From contig NOKP01000031.1 in the NCBI GenBank assembly GCA_002682825.1, forward strand, positions 248,001 through 312,000: DNA of 64,000 nucleotides, read 5' to 3'. Positions 1 to 11,834 of this stretch are shown here, piece after piece. The DNA is from Neonectria sp. B-13. Taxonomy: Eukaryota > Ascomycota > Sordariomycetes > Hypocreales > Nectriaceae. The notes below the pieces were generated by a model. The model worked only from the letters and a program-made list of their open reading frames with translations. It was not told the DNA's origin and ran no database searches. The translations under genes were made by a program, and so were the position numbers. Each line of letters opens with the position of its first letter. The stretch's first letter is position 1.

Positions 1-1547
1 CGTGCGTAGCCTCTTTTTTGCTTTTTGCTTTTTGCTTTGAGAGATGCGCCTGCCCACTTTCCGAAGGCGCATCGCACCAAACACGCTGCCCGCGCATGAA
101 CTGGTGGGACCGAGGGTCGGCGTACTCGGTCAAGGCCCCGTAATCCCGTAATCCCGTATCATGAAGAAACCCGCTCGCCGTAGTCCCGTTTCCCAGCCCG
201 CACGCAACCCGTACGCAGCCCGCCCGCAAGCCGTCAGGCAGTGAGTGGGCTGCGGCCGTTCTGCTCGGTGACCGGAAGTGGCCCACAAACAGGCAGGCAG
301 CCGGTCGCCGGGGACATGATACTTCTTGTTCCCCCTCAACTCTGGTCCCCGATCCGACGTCGTGGCGCGTTCGGGTTCCCCCCTCCCGGAGATTCCCCCT
401 TGTACCCTCATTCCCTCGTTTCTCCGACTCGGCACGGCCCCAGTACCATTACGCCGGTCATTTCTCCGAGCTTGGCGCTGGGCCGTGTTCCGCCTGCGCA
501 AGTGCAAGCACAAGCACCAAACCATGGCTGACCAACTTTGAAGGGATGGCGGGCTAGTCCCCAGCCAGGCAGGAGGGAAACCAAAACCAGGTGAGGCTCG
601 GCACAGTCTACTAGCATCATGCTGGCTGTGAACTCTCACGTTCCGGTCGTTAAATGATGCACATCTCTCTGAGCATCTCTCGAATTCGGGCAGCAGACCA
701 ATTACTCGATGGCTGATAAACGACCACGGTAAAGTCAATTGTTAGTTAGCTCAGCCCCCATTGCGTGATGCACCAAGCAGCCTCCATTCCATCCGTTCCT
801 TACCGCCCTTTCCCATCATCTTCCTCTCTTGCGCATCTGCATCCGTAGTCTGCGGTGTTGGCATTGGTGTTGCCGACCCTAACGTCAGTCAGTACGTCAG
901 CCAACATTCTCGCGCCCAACAAACCAACCCCAAGCTCCAGCCACGGAACCAAGTCCCTGAGAAAGCGATGGATTCGCATCGTCCCATTCTCGCTGCCTCA
1001 CAGAAGCCCTCATCCCCGCTTCTTCCCATCAGCCATCAACGCTGGCGGAGTCTCGTCCCGACAAGCCGACGATGTGCAATGCCACGAGAACAACGATTGG
1101 CTTAGAGTGCATTCTCGGAGCGGATAAACGCCGGTACCTCCGCGTAAACCTCGCGTCTCCGGTTAAACCCTCCCTCCGCACCGCCTCATATGCGCAGTCG
1201 TGGGGCATCACCATCGCGTGTCTGGGGCCGTGAATGGGAGAGTTGGCAATTCAGCAACTTTCCCCCCTCGTACAGGCTCATCATGATGCATATCCTCATG
1301 CGTCTGGTCACTGGTTCCATGTCCAGGACTGAGGCGGTGCCTGGTATTTAACCAGACGCTGCCAGCTTTGATGTGTGCCGTTCTGCTCGTCCCCGTGTAA
1401 ACCAGAATACCAGATCCTCCCGCTTGGCCTTGTTTCCGGACCCAGAAACAGCCATTTCTCGATCTTCACCGTATTTCCCGTATTTCTCGTTGAACCCTGT
1501 GGTTCTGAACGTCTCTAAATAGCCTCGCGGGCTCATTCTGTAATAAA
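1..1547. other. Intergenic / promoter side of the GH3 gene, no gene seen
   Basis: I see no convincing coding region here. The short open frames have no recognisable family signature and no consistent intron structure. A pyrimidine-rich direct repeat (units of roughly ctttttg) lies at about 10-42. The last few hundred bases are presumably the promoter and 5' UTR of the beta-glucosidase that starts at 1548. Confidence 0.6.
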
Positions 1548-4114
1548 ATGGCTGATATCAACGTCGAGGAGACGCTCAAGAAGCTCTCCTTGGCTGAAAA
1601 GGTCTCCCTTCTCGCAGGTTGGTGCTCAGCTACACCATAGACTCACCCGTAACACATGCCCTCAACTCACACAAACCCTCAGGTATCGACTTCTGGCACA
1701 CGCAGGCCCTGCCCGAACATGGCGTGCCCTCGCTCCGCCTCTCCGACGGCCCCAACGGCGTGAGAGGAACCAGGTTCTTCAACGGAATCCCCGCGGCGTG
1801 TTTCCCTTGCGGAACGGCCCTGGGAGCTACCTTCAACCAGGAGCTCCTCGAGGAGGCTGGCAGGAAGATGGGCGAGGAGGCCGTCGCCAAGAATGTCCAC
1901 GCCATTCTCGGCCCTACCATCAACATGCAACGCTCGCCCCTCGGTGGCCGCGGCTTCGAGTCCATCGGCGAGGACCCCTTCCTGTCCGGCCTCGGTGCCG
2001 CAGCCCTCGTCCGCGGCATCCAGAGTACCGGTGTCCAGGCCACGGTCAAGCACTTCGTCTGCAACGACCACGAGCACAAGCGCCAGAACGTCCAGGCCAT
2101 CGTCACCGAGCGTGCCCTCCGCGAGCTGTACACCCTACCCTTCCAGCTCGCAGTGCGCGACTCCCAGCCCGGCGCCTTCATGACGGGCTACAACGGAGTC
2201 AACGGTACATTCTGCAGCGAGAGCCCTAAGCTCTTGGACGATCTGTTGCGCAAGGAATGGGGTTGGGACGGCCTGGTGATGAGCGACTGGTTCGGCACTT
2301 ACACCACCACCGAAGCCGCCAAGGCTGGCCTGGATCTCGAGATGCCTGGCCCGACCATGTTCCGAGGTGACCTCCTCAAGTTCGCCACTGCTACGGGCAA
2401 GGTCTGGGGCCATGTCATTGACGAGCGCGCCCGCGAGATGCTCAAATTCGTCAAGAAGTGTGCTGCCTCTGGTGTCAAGGAGAACGGGACCGAAGGCACG
2501 GTGGATACCCCTGAGACGGCGGCCCTGCTTCGCAAGATTGGCAACGAGAGCATCGTCTTGCTCAAGAATGAGAACAGCGTCCTGCCTCTGGCCAAGGACA
2601 AGAAGACACTCATCATCGGTCCCAACGCCAAGGTGTCGACTTACCACGGCGGCGGTTCCGCCTCCCTAGCTGCCTACTACGCCGTCACCCCGTACGACGG
2701 CATCGCCGAGAAGCTGGGCTCACAGCCCCAGTACAGCATCGGTGCATACACTCACAAGCTTCTCCCGCTGCTCGGGACGCAGACGCAGCTGCCCGATGGC
2801 AAGCCCGGCATGACCTGGAACGTATTCGCCGACGCTCCGGGCTCCGCGTCGCGGGAATCCGTCGACCAGCTGCAGTTGACCAAGACGGAGATGCACCTCG
2901 TGGACTTTGAAAACTCCAAGGTTAAGGACCTGTGGTACGCGGACCTCGAGGGCACCTTAATTGCCGAGGAGGACGGCCGCTACGAGTTCGGCCTCATTGT
3001 GTGCGGAACGGCCAAGCTCTACGTCAACGACGAGCTGGTCATCGACAATGCCACCAAGCAAGTGGCCGGCGATGCCTTCTACGGCTGCGCGACCCGCGAA
3101 GAGCGCGGCACCGTCGAAGTCAAGAAGGGCGAGGCCTACAAGGTCAAGATCGAGTTCGCGTCGGCGCCGTCCTTCACGCTGAAGCTGGAGAACGTCGTGG
3201 CCGGCCACGGGTCCCTTCGCGTCGGCGGCTGCCGCGTCATCGACGACCAGGCCGAGATCCAGAAGTCGGTGCAGCTGGCCAAGGAGCACGACCAGGTCAT
3301 TATCTGCGGCGGGCTCAACGCCGACTGGGAGACGGAGGCCACGGACCGGGCCAGCATGAAGCTGCCCGGCGTGCTGGACCAGCTCATCGCCGAGGTCGCC
3401 GCCGCGAACCCTAATACGGCCGTCGTCATGCAAACCGGCACGCCCGAGGAGATGCCCTGGCTTGACCGCGTCCCCGCCGTCATCCAGGCCTGGTACGGTG
3501 GCAACGAGACGGGCAATAGCATCGCCGACGTGCTGTTTGGCGACTACAACCCCTCGGGCAAGTTGTCGCTCAGCTTCCCCAAGCAGCTGAAGGATGTCCC
3601 GGCCTTCCTCAACTTCCGTACCGAGGCCGGTCGCATCCTCTACGGCGAAGACGTCTACCTCGGCTACCGCTACTACGAGTTCGCCGAGAGAGAGGTCAAC
3701 TACCCCTTTGGCCATGGCCTGTCGTACACAACCTTTGCCTTCTCCGACCTCTCGGTGGCCTCTCAGGAAGGCAAGCTGTCCATATCGCTGAAGATCAAGA
3801 ACACGGGCTCCGTCAAAGGCGCCGAGGTGGCCCAGGTATATGTCCAGCCCAAGCAAGCCGCAAAGGTGAACCGACCGGTCAAGGAGCTCAAGGGCTTTGC
3901 CAAGGCAGAGCTGGACGCCGGCGAGACCAAGACGGTGACAATCGAAGAGCTGGAGAAGTATGCTGCGGCGTACTTTGACGAGGAGCGCAACCAGTGGTGC
4001 GTCGAGGCAGGCGAGTACGATGTTATCGTCAGTGACAGCAGTGCTGTCACCGAGGGCAAAGCGCTCAGGGGCTCGTTCAAGGTTGACGAGACGTATTGGT
4101 GGTCTGGCATTTGA
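1548..4114 (+). CDS. GH3 beta-glucosidase with PA14 domain, intracellular type
   Basis: Two exons, 1548-1617 and 1683-4114, encode 833 aa; the intron 1618-1682 splits a Gly codon and restores the frame into the family's N-terminal GIDFWHT segment. The order is a GH3 N-terminal barrel, a GH3 C-terminal domain interrupted by a PA14 module at about residues 400-525, and a C-terminal fibronectin-III-like domain from about 740. The catalytic nucleophile is Asp225 in the motif VMSDWFG. There is no signal peptide, so the enzyme probably acts inside the cell, removing terminal glucose from cello-oligosaccharides or aryl/alkyl beta-glucosides. PA14 modules in this family are known to shape the sugar pocket and limit chain length. 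A more N-terminal start inside the intron is not needed. An AATAAA lies at 4220-4225 downstream. The exact substrate cannot be read from sequence. Confidence 0.93.
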
Positions 4115-4330
4115 GTGGCGGCGAAAATATGACTTTACGACTCGAGCTTGCACTCAAAGCAGTGTAGTTCAAACATTACTATTCAATCACTATTCCTCAA
4201 GCTGTATGCTGAATTGTGCAATAAAACTCCTTCATTGACCCTACTATTCAATACTCCGACAACGTATCTCGAACAACATCCGACAAACCCAGAATTAACA
4301 TTACCAAGCCTCAGTAATTGTTTCCCTCCG

Positions 4331-5457
4331 CTAGTGACGATCCATCTCCGTCGGTGACGCAATCCTACAAACCGAAGCATCATAGTCCGCATAGGCCCAA
4401 GGCTCCGCGTCTCCCAGTCTTTGAACTGTCAGGCCGGCATTGCCAGGGTTCTTCATGCCCGCTTCGATCTGCCGCTGATAGGAAACACGGCGAAGTCTCT
4501 CAGCTTCCACGGGCGTTAAATGTAGGTAGAGCTCAACGGCGATGCAGTGGATTGCAAGCGCAAGCCATGCAGAGGCTCCGAATGTGACGTTGAGCCCGGA
4601 GGCCATCTGGTCCGGCCGAGGCGCTGTGAAGTCCCCCTTGATGAGAATCCGCTGGTCTGGAGCCACGCCGCTGTAGAAGCTTGCACAGTTGGGGTACAGA
4701 GCTTCGACTGTGGTTTGGTTGTGGAAGTAGATGTAGTCCACCACGGCGCAGGACCCGACAGCGAAGTAGGGATCCGAGCTGGTGATTCTGGCCATGATGA
4801 TGGCGATGACTCTCATGGTAATAATGAAGCCAACCTACAACAAAGTAAGCACCATTTCTTAGGATAGAGAGTAAATGTTGTGTTACGCACAATAATCCAA
4901 CCTCGCAACATCCAAGCGCGATGCTGCTCGATCTGCAGCTTCTTGATGTTGTAGTAACCTAAGCCTTGGCAAGCGATAAAGATGATGCTCGCTGTCCCCG
5001 TGGCAGCCTGCATGTCGAGAGTCCCACCGAATGTAGGCTTCGCTATCATGAAGACCCCAACAATGCTAACGATAGAGAGCAACATAACGATGTAGCCGTT
5101 GATGCGGTGAAAGATGAGAACCCTATGACGGATCGCCGGGACAAACTGGAAGACGACGAGGATGGCAGCTGGTAGAATGCCAGCCAAGTGCATCATGATC
5201 CCTGCTCGGCCGGTGGCATGCTGAAAGTAGTAGCACTCGCCTGGAACTGCTCCCTCGGCGCCTTTTGGCGGCCCGTTGGGACACAAGATGCCCTCGAAGT
5301 CGAGGTACATGAGACGAGAAAAGGAAAAGCCCAAGAACCCGCCGCCCAAGAGGAACCATAGAGCAAAGTTGTAGCCTCTGGAGAAGCCTATGGGATGGTA
5401 GAGGCGTCGAAGGCAGGCAACAAGGGAGTTTGAGGAACACTTTGATGGATTATCCAT
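4331..5457 (-). CDS. DUF2306 family multi-pass membrane protein
   Basis: Two exons on the minus strand, 5457-4891 and 4834-4331, give 356 aa; the 56-bp intron 4890-4835 has GTGCGT and TAG ends and is phase 0. The first ATG in frame is at 5457; the open frame reaches 5493 only through a non-ATG codon. The protein has about seven hydrophobic segments, the first near residues 25-45 (FALWFLLGGGFLGFSF). A conserved His/Arg/Asn cluster (FHRINGY) in the centre is typical of the DUF2306 family of predicted membrane proteins. The function of the family in fungi is not established. The gene converges on the GH3 gene with a 216-bp gap, so the two 3' UTRs probably meet. Confidence 0.8.
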
Positions 5458-6952
5458 GTTTTCGAAAGGGCAAAAGAAGGAAGGCCGTTGCAAGAGGAAG
5501 ACATGTTCACTTGTAGAAAAGAAGAGGGGTGGAAAAGGATCAATGGCTTCTTAATACCCGAAGCCCGTCGAGTCGTGGCGTCACGGCGAACACCAATATA
5601 TGTGCCCTAACTGAGTATTGCAAGGGCTGACAATGAAGAGCGGACAATCACGCACGGCCAATTGGGCAACGCAGTCCGGATGAAGCATCTAGCCATGATG
5701 CTAAGCTCTTTGAGGCCAAAAGACATTATCGAGAAGTCGTGGCATCTCGACACTTGTTAGCTGCTGGCCAACCAAGGCTTCGTATCCGGGAACTACGCTC
5801 TGCGGCCACCCTCTGCAGTGCAAAATGCTTTGAGTGCAGCTTCGTCGCACACGTGAGGCTATCCGGGACTCGGTGTAAACCTGGCGCATCTGATTGGGAG
5901 CACCTTGCCCATACCGCTAAGCTGCCGTTGCACAGGGTCGTGAAGCATGACCAGGTGGCGGCCGGAAGGCTTTGGGAGCACTTGTTGTCAACGACTGGTC
6001 TATCGACTCGACATGTGGTCATCGCGGTCCGAGAGTGGGCATGTTACATGGGCGGTTGGCGGTTGGCGAGATGACGGCTGCCACCGGCGATGCTTCAGCG
6101 TGCCTATGCAAGACGACAATGTGTGAGTATGTAAGTGAGTGTGCGAGTGTGTGACGGTGTAAGGATGTTATTGGCATGAATTTCGTTTAAAAAGAGCCAT
6201 GTATCAGTTGTAACTGTCTCCCGCATTACCCGTTGTTTTCCTGATGGACTATTCCGTTGACGTAGAACCAAATGACGATATTGTGTATATTGGCATTGAG
6301 CCTTGTACCAGAGCAATGAATCACATGCTCCTAGACAAAGTATCCGACGCAAAAAACAATCCAGCCCAACAGAGTCAGTCATGTTGCCATATGCAGAGAT
6401 TAGTTGCTACCCAATAAATTGAGCTTGACGAGGGGGGGTTGTCCTCTTCAATTTGCGGTATGATAAAGCAGTGAGCGGATATGTGTTGCTGCCGGATGTT
6501 AGTGGTGAGAGATATGACGTCGGAAGCTTCGCTTATCGCTGACAGCGAGTGGTCTGCTAGAAGAAGGTGGCTTCGATAGTGTACTCGCCAATTCATCAGG
6601 TGCAGGTGCAGGTGCAGACGCAGTTCAATACATGCGGATGGGTGGTATGCGTGATGCCGTAGCCCAGTGGGGTTTGTTCTATGAAATAGAAGGCACCACC
6701 GGTCACCCCGCGGCAGTCCAGTGGCCCCTTCCGCGCGCTGTCACAGGCTACCGTGTGTGTGCCCAGTAAGCCGCTGCGGATGGTGGGGTAGGCACTGACG
6801 AACGTCCACTGCAACTGCCATTTTTAGTGAATCGCGGGGCATTACAACGGGCACTCAGCGTCTCTCTCATCCATCCAAGCACAAACAACACCACGTGAAA
6901 ATCCACCTACACTCAACATCACCACCATCAAAGAGACACTCAGAGCCCAATC
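5458..6952. other. Intergenic between two divergent genes, no gene seen
   Basis: This 1.5 kb separates the starts of the DUF2306 gene and fta4 and should contain both promoters. It includes a GT-rich run at about 6118-6155 and a 6-bp tandem repeat (ggtgca units) at about 6598-6617. A 72-codon minus-strand open frame ends at the repeat but has no ATG and no recognisable homology. Confidence 0.5.
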
Positions 6953-7720
6953 ATGGCTGGCACTTCTGCTCCGACGATTCCGTCGCTAAAACAGTCCTTC
7001 CTCTCCACTCAAACCACGCTTCTCGCGCAACCTCTGGCGCCCTCTCGTTCCTGGCAAGCCGCCAACGACGCGTCGGATGAGCCCCTGCCTGAACGCGTAG
7101 TCGACGATGCCCTCTTCTCCCTCAATCACTCCATCCAGCAGCACTGTCGTCGTGTCTACGCGCCTCAGGCCAGCCGCAACATTTCCGAGCAAATCGATGA
7201 CATCTACACCAGAGATGCCAAGCGCAGATTAGGCCTTGGCTTGGATGCCGGTGACGGAGCCCTCGGCAAAGAGATGGATCTCACCGATCACGACACAATT
7301 GAAGGGCTCCCGGAAACTTGGGTTTCGGAAAAGGAAACCAATGATCATCCCATGGAGGCCAAGCTCTACGCCGACGCCGTCCGCCGGCTTTCAGAGCTTG
7401 ACGAGCAGCGCAAGCAACTCAGAGACCAAGTCGCCAAACTGAACCGCCTGAAGTCGGTTGTGCAGCCTCTGCAGACAGCTGAGAGCGGCGCTGGTGTCCA
7501 GGAGAACCTCTTGACACGGGGCGGCCCAGTTGAGAAAGAGCTCGAGCGGATGCGCTTCTTGCTTGCCAGGGTTGGTGGGCGTGTCAACGCGCTGCCCGAA
7601 GGTGGTGGATCAGATCCCATGCCTCAAGAGGTTACAGTCACGTCTTCCGAAAGCCTCAGCTTGGCCCGCAAGAGGCGGATTGATCAATTCCTTGCAGATG
7701 AGAAGGTGTTTCCATCATGA
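6953..7720 (+). CDS. fta4: Kinetochore Sim4-complex subunit Fta4 (CENP-U type)
   Basis: This is a single-exon gene of 255 aa. The N-terminal motif TIPSLKQSFLSTQTTLL followed by QPLAPSRSW is the hallmark of the fungal Fta4 family. Fta4 belongs to the constitutive centromere network (Sim4/COMA-like complex) and links centromeric chromatin to the outer kinetochore. Residues about 130-165 (ADAVRRLSELDEQRKQL) form a predicted coiled coil, as expected for a COMA-type partner that heterodimerises. The C-terminus carries a basic segment (LARKRRIDQFL). The start ATG at 6953 is the first in frame and sits right before the family signature. The assignment rests on my recognition of the family pattern, not on a search. 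Confidence 0.85.
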   Translation: MAGTSAPTIPSLKQSFLSTQTTLLAQPLAPSRSWQAANDASDEPLPERVVDDALFSLNHSIQQHCRRVYAPQASRNISEQIDDIYTRDAKRRLGLGLDAGDGALGKEMDLTDHDTIEGLPETWVSEKETNDHPMEAKLYADAVRRLSELDEQRKQLRDQVAKLNRLKSVVQPLQTAESGAGVQENLLTRGGPVEKELERMRFLLARVGGRVNALPEGGGSDPMPQEVTVTSSESLSLARKRRIDQFLADEKVFPS

Positions 7721-7993
7721 GCTATGCGTTCTTCACGTGTTGGGTCGAACCTTGCGTTCAACTGTCACAGCTTGCGAGTCAATGTTTGTAATTGAGCATG
7801 ATCAATTTGCTAAGTACATGATTGGTATACAACAAGGCCAGCAAGGACGACAATACCCAGTGTTCACCTTCGACTTGACGCCTCGCTGCCAATTGCGATA
7901 ACCCAGAGTGTGCTGCTCGTCTACCCAGAACCAATACCCCAACGTTCCAAGACTCGAGATTGATGAGCCATAATCCCCAGTACATACACGACA
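7721..7993. other. Convergent 3' region between fta4 and the P450
   Basis: This 273-bp gap between convergent genes holds only their 3' UTRs. I see nothing else in it. Confidence 0.6.
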
Positions 7994-9901
7994 TCATCGC
8001 TGGACTGGCTTGACTCTACACATGAGCGGTGGCTTGTTCCAGGTGTTAAAGGCAATCACCTGGTGCAGATCGCCGCTTGGATCCCACACATCGTCAGCAT
8101 TTGGGTCATCCAAATCAGCTCTTTCAACATCATAGTGCCAAAGCAGGTTCCCGAGAATCAATCTCAGTTCCAGGTAGCTCATGTGTTTGCCGATGCAACC
8201 ACGGGGCCCTAGAGAGAAGGGCTGGCTAGCCTCCTTGTTCTCATCCGCGTACGCGTCGTCGGTCCACCGCTCAGGAATGAACTCGTCAGGCCGGCGAAAG
8301 TTGAGGGGCGAATGCGTGGCTGCCCAGCTATGGCAGGAGACGGTAATGCCGCCGGGAAGAAACTCGCCCGCGACAGTGTCGCCGTGCTCAGGGACTGTTC
8401 GTGTGAGGCCAGTAGGGACAGGAGGGAAGATACGCAAGGCCTCTTCGATGCAGGCGTTCATGTATGGTAGATTCTGCAAACCCAGAGAACTCATCTGATC
8501 AGCCGACTCAAAGCCCGAGCGAATTTCCTGGGTCAGTTTCTTGTAGGCGTGGGGAGTGCGGAGGAGCCACATGAGGAGACCAGAGAGCAGCGAGGCGGTA
8601 GTCTCGGATCCTGCAACAATGAAGAGGGCCGAGTTGAGGATGATCTCGTCCTGTGAGACGCCGCCCTTTTCGTTCTGTCGGAGGATATAGTACAGAAAGT
8701 CACGATGCTCTCTCCGAAGCCCTTCCTCGATGCGCCTGTTCTGTCGTCAGCTTGCACGTCTCACGGTAGACACGGGGGCGATGGCATACTTGAGGCACTT
8801 TTCTTTGCTGAGCTCCAAGTGGCTGTAACGCTTCTGGCGGAGATCAGAAGGGATGAGAGTGCACAGCAATTGCTGCATGAAGCCGCCAGACTCGAACATG
8901 CGGCGAGTGGCCTGCTCGTAGGCGCCTGCCTTGATGGTCTGCGTGATGAGCGAGACCCACGAGTGGAAGACGCCATCCTTGAGGCAGCCAAAGGGCTCTC
9001 CAAAAGCCATGTCGCCAATGATGTCGAAGGTGGTAAAGTCTAGACAGAGGATGAGCTGGGTGTGCGTGAAACGGAGGGGGAAGTGAAGGCGGCTTACTGA
9101 ACCAGTCGCACATGTTTGCGGGCTCCCCCGTTGCTGCGAATGGCTTCATTTTCTGGACGAGGAGATCGACATATCCCCGAATAATGCTCTCCTGCTCAAG
9201 AAGAGCCTTTTGGCTGAAGGCATGTGAAAGGGCACGGCGCTGGCGGGAGTGGTTAGTGTCGTTTGCCATGGTCAGAGTCGTGGACCCAGGGATGTCTTGC
9301 ACGGAGCCAACACTAGTACACGGTGTTAGCGGCAGGGCGAGGGACACGATGTGTCCTAGAGGGTTGGGGAGTAGCTACTGGATGGCTTTGGTACAGAGTT
9401 AGCGCCGGCTGACTGAGTTGGTGATGAAGCGGATAATAACGACTTACGATCCTTGTGAAACTGGGGATGGCCCTGTCGGTGACCATAAATATCCTTCCAG
9501 GCTTGCGGATCGGTAAATGTCAACTCATTGGGCATGGTGCGGACGACAGGGCCATATTTCAGATGAAGCTGGTGCACAACAAAGGGCCATCGTCCGCGGA
9601 AAAGACCCCAGATGCTGTAGATCTGAGGATGTCGTTATGTTAGTGGCCGGGCGGTAACTTGGAGAGGAAGCGACTGACTGGTGAGATGCGGGCAAACAAC
9701 GGTCCGGGGTACTTTGCCAGGGGGTGGAAGTAGAGGTTGTAGACGGAAACGGCAACTAGGTATACAACAAACTAGATGGTTGTTAGTGAGACAAGGGACA
9801 ACTCTAACCACGCAGTTCGGAACAAAAGGAGGACGTACCGAAGCCAGACAACCCAAGGCTACCTTGCCAAGGTTTGTGAAAAGATACTCAATCGCACCCA
9901 T
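7994..9901 (-). CDS. Cytochrome P450 monooxygenase (CYP65 / isotrichodermin C-15 hydroxylase-like)
   Basis: Seven exons on the minus strand encode 511 aa: 9901-9839, 9771-9679, 9622-9448, 9385-9379 (7 nt), 9312-9098, 9039-8799 and 8735-7994. All exon joins keep the frame. The N-terminus is a membrane anchor followed by the proline-rich hinge FHPLAKYPGPLF. The I-helix oxygen-binding motif is AGSETT, the ExxR motif is at about residues 363-366 (EALR), PERW follows, and the heme loop is FSLGPRGCIGK with ligand Cys445. The protein is therefore complete and probably active in the ER membrane. The family oxidises secondary metabolites or xenobiotics; similarity is to fungal CYP65-like enzymes, and the substrate is unknown. 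The 7-nt exon is required: joining its neighbours directly breaks the frame, while including it gives the conserved KDPIHVGSVQDIPG segment. Confidence 0.9.
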
Positions 9902-11834
9902 TGTCAAGACTGCTTTCCGGTTCGTCACTATGAGAAGAAGAGGATAGGGTTCAAAATCAGGTTCAGGGCACTTCGCTCGCGCTGAAATAATAGTATCCAG
10001 GTGTGCTGACCTGCCACACTAGACGCCTTCCCCGCCAGTGACGATATGCGGATATCCATTTCCGCAAGCTGTGAGTGGTGGACTTTGGGACGGGGAAGGT
10101 GGACGGGAGCTGGATGAAGGGTTCCGGAGTGAGGAGAGGGGGGAATATGGGGTTATGAACGGAGGAGTCTGGATGTGTGTCATGTTGAGGTTTCGAGAGA
10201 GGAAACATTGTGTCAGTGTGGTTGGGTTGAGTTGTGGTGGAGGAGTCTAGGCACGAGTTGGATAAGTTGGATACCAGAGGATAGGAGGGACAGTAGTCAG
10301 AGATTAATAGAAAGTAGTTTCAGGTTGGATACCGTGTTTTCTTCATCTCTATTGAATGGGATATGAGGTTTTGATCCATTAGCTGGTGATGTCAAAGGTT
10401 AGAGTTGACAGGCAAATCGAACAGAAACCCGTCCTCCAAACCTGCTTTGGAACTCTCGAGCAACGACCAACGCAACGTTCCGATTCTGCCAACAAATGCT
10501 CTAAACGACTAGACACATGAGCCATGCCTAATAGCCGAAGTAGTATTCGTGCCAGGGTACATTTCCTACCTTGGCGACCAGTCTGTCAGCGTGGTCATCC
10601 TAAGCCCCGTTCCACGCGGCCTACCCTACACCACCTTCTTGACGTCGACAAGGAAGCTCTCACGGCTATGCTCGCACTCGCCTCCGCCTTCCAATGGGGA
10701 GCCAACAGAGCCATCCTCGACTCGGCATCCATGTAACGGAGGGGGCTTGCACCAATGACCCCAATCTCTCGGGATGATTTAAAAAAAGCCCAAAGAATCC
10801 CATGACAGCAGGCAAGCCAAGCCCCCCCCCCTTCCCGTGCGTGTGTGGCGTCGTGCCCAGCGAGCAGTGTCCAATCCCGAGGGCGCCATAGCGAGGAATT
10901 TGTTTGCTATTTCCTGGTTAGCTCACATTCGGCCGCGCTAGGAGCTTGATACCCAAGATCTCGACTAAGGTATCCGTAGGTTGCGGTGAGACAGCGGGCG
11001 GGAAGCAAACAGCGGGGGGCATGTTCGATTCGGGTTCTTTCGTTGCGGCTGAATGCGTAGGGAGACTCTTGGTTGGTGCTGACGCCGGATCGAGGTTACC
11101 CCGGATTGACGGCCTCGGTGCTGCTTGAATCCTTCACCAGGAAAGACGGGCGTTTTAATAAGAGGATGCTTATATAGGCAGGCAAACGACTACACGTGCA
11201 AACCGCAACGCTGCTTTCGCTTTGGGGAAGCCGGAGAGAGAGTTGGTTGCATTGTCACAACACCACATCACACACACCGAGGACGCCAAGATGCAAGCGC
11301 CCCCAGCCCAGCACGACAATAATGGAACAAGGAACATGGCCACCAACGTCAGAGCTGCCCCTCCGAAAAAGCCCGTTGGCGTACGGAGACTGTAGCTACT
11401 TTGTATTCTGCGTGAATAGTGCAGTAAGCAGATTGCACACCCCGGCCATGCGTGCGCCCTGGTTGATGGGACCTCATGGACCTGGACCTCATAAGAGACA
11501 CGCCTCCCTTCCGCTTTTCCGTCTCGTATGCAGGCAGCAAACCATCCCGGACAGACTGCGAGCTTGCTTCTTTGTTGCCCTCTTCAGCGTATAGTTCTGG
11601 AATCCTGCCTTATAGCCTCGTTCTTCGTTTCCATCCCCCCCCTATCGCCCTCTTGTCTGCCGATGAAGTGAATAGGGTAGTCTCGGGCGGTGTCGCTTCA
11701 ACCTACAGACCCGTGATTCACAGCGCGCTCACTTCGTACAGACACTCCGCAGCCTGTACGACAGCTCATCTCGACTGCCTGACAACCCAGAGTTTCGGTG
11801 CTTCATCCTGCGCCAACCTCACTCAACCTCGCTC
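9902..11834. other. Intergenic between divergent P450 and carotenoid oxygenase genes
   Basis: No gene was found in 1.9 kb. A run of C residues sits near 10817-10830. A TATA-like stretch (cttatatagg) is near 11168-11177, about 660 bp upstream of the oxygenase ATG. The region presumably contains both promoters. Confidence 0.5.

Noticed and set aside
2957..4153. 398-codon minus-strand open frame over the GH3 gene
   Set aside because: It is a shadow of the beta-glucosidase caused by third-position bias and has no recognisable domain.
6596..6814. 72-codon minus-strand frame with a Cys/Thr-rich end
   Set aside because: It has no ATG start, its end is simply the ggtgca repeat, and no family resemblance is visible.
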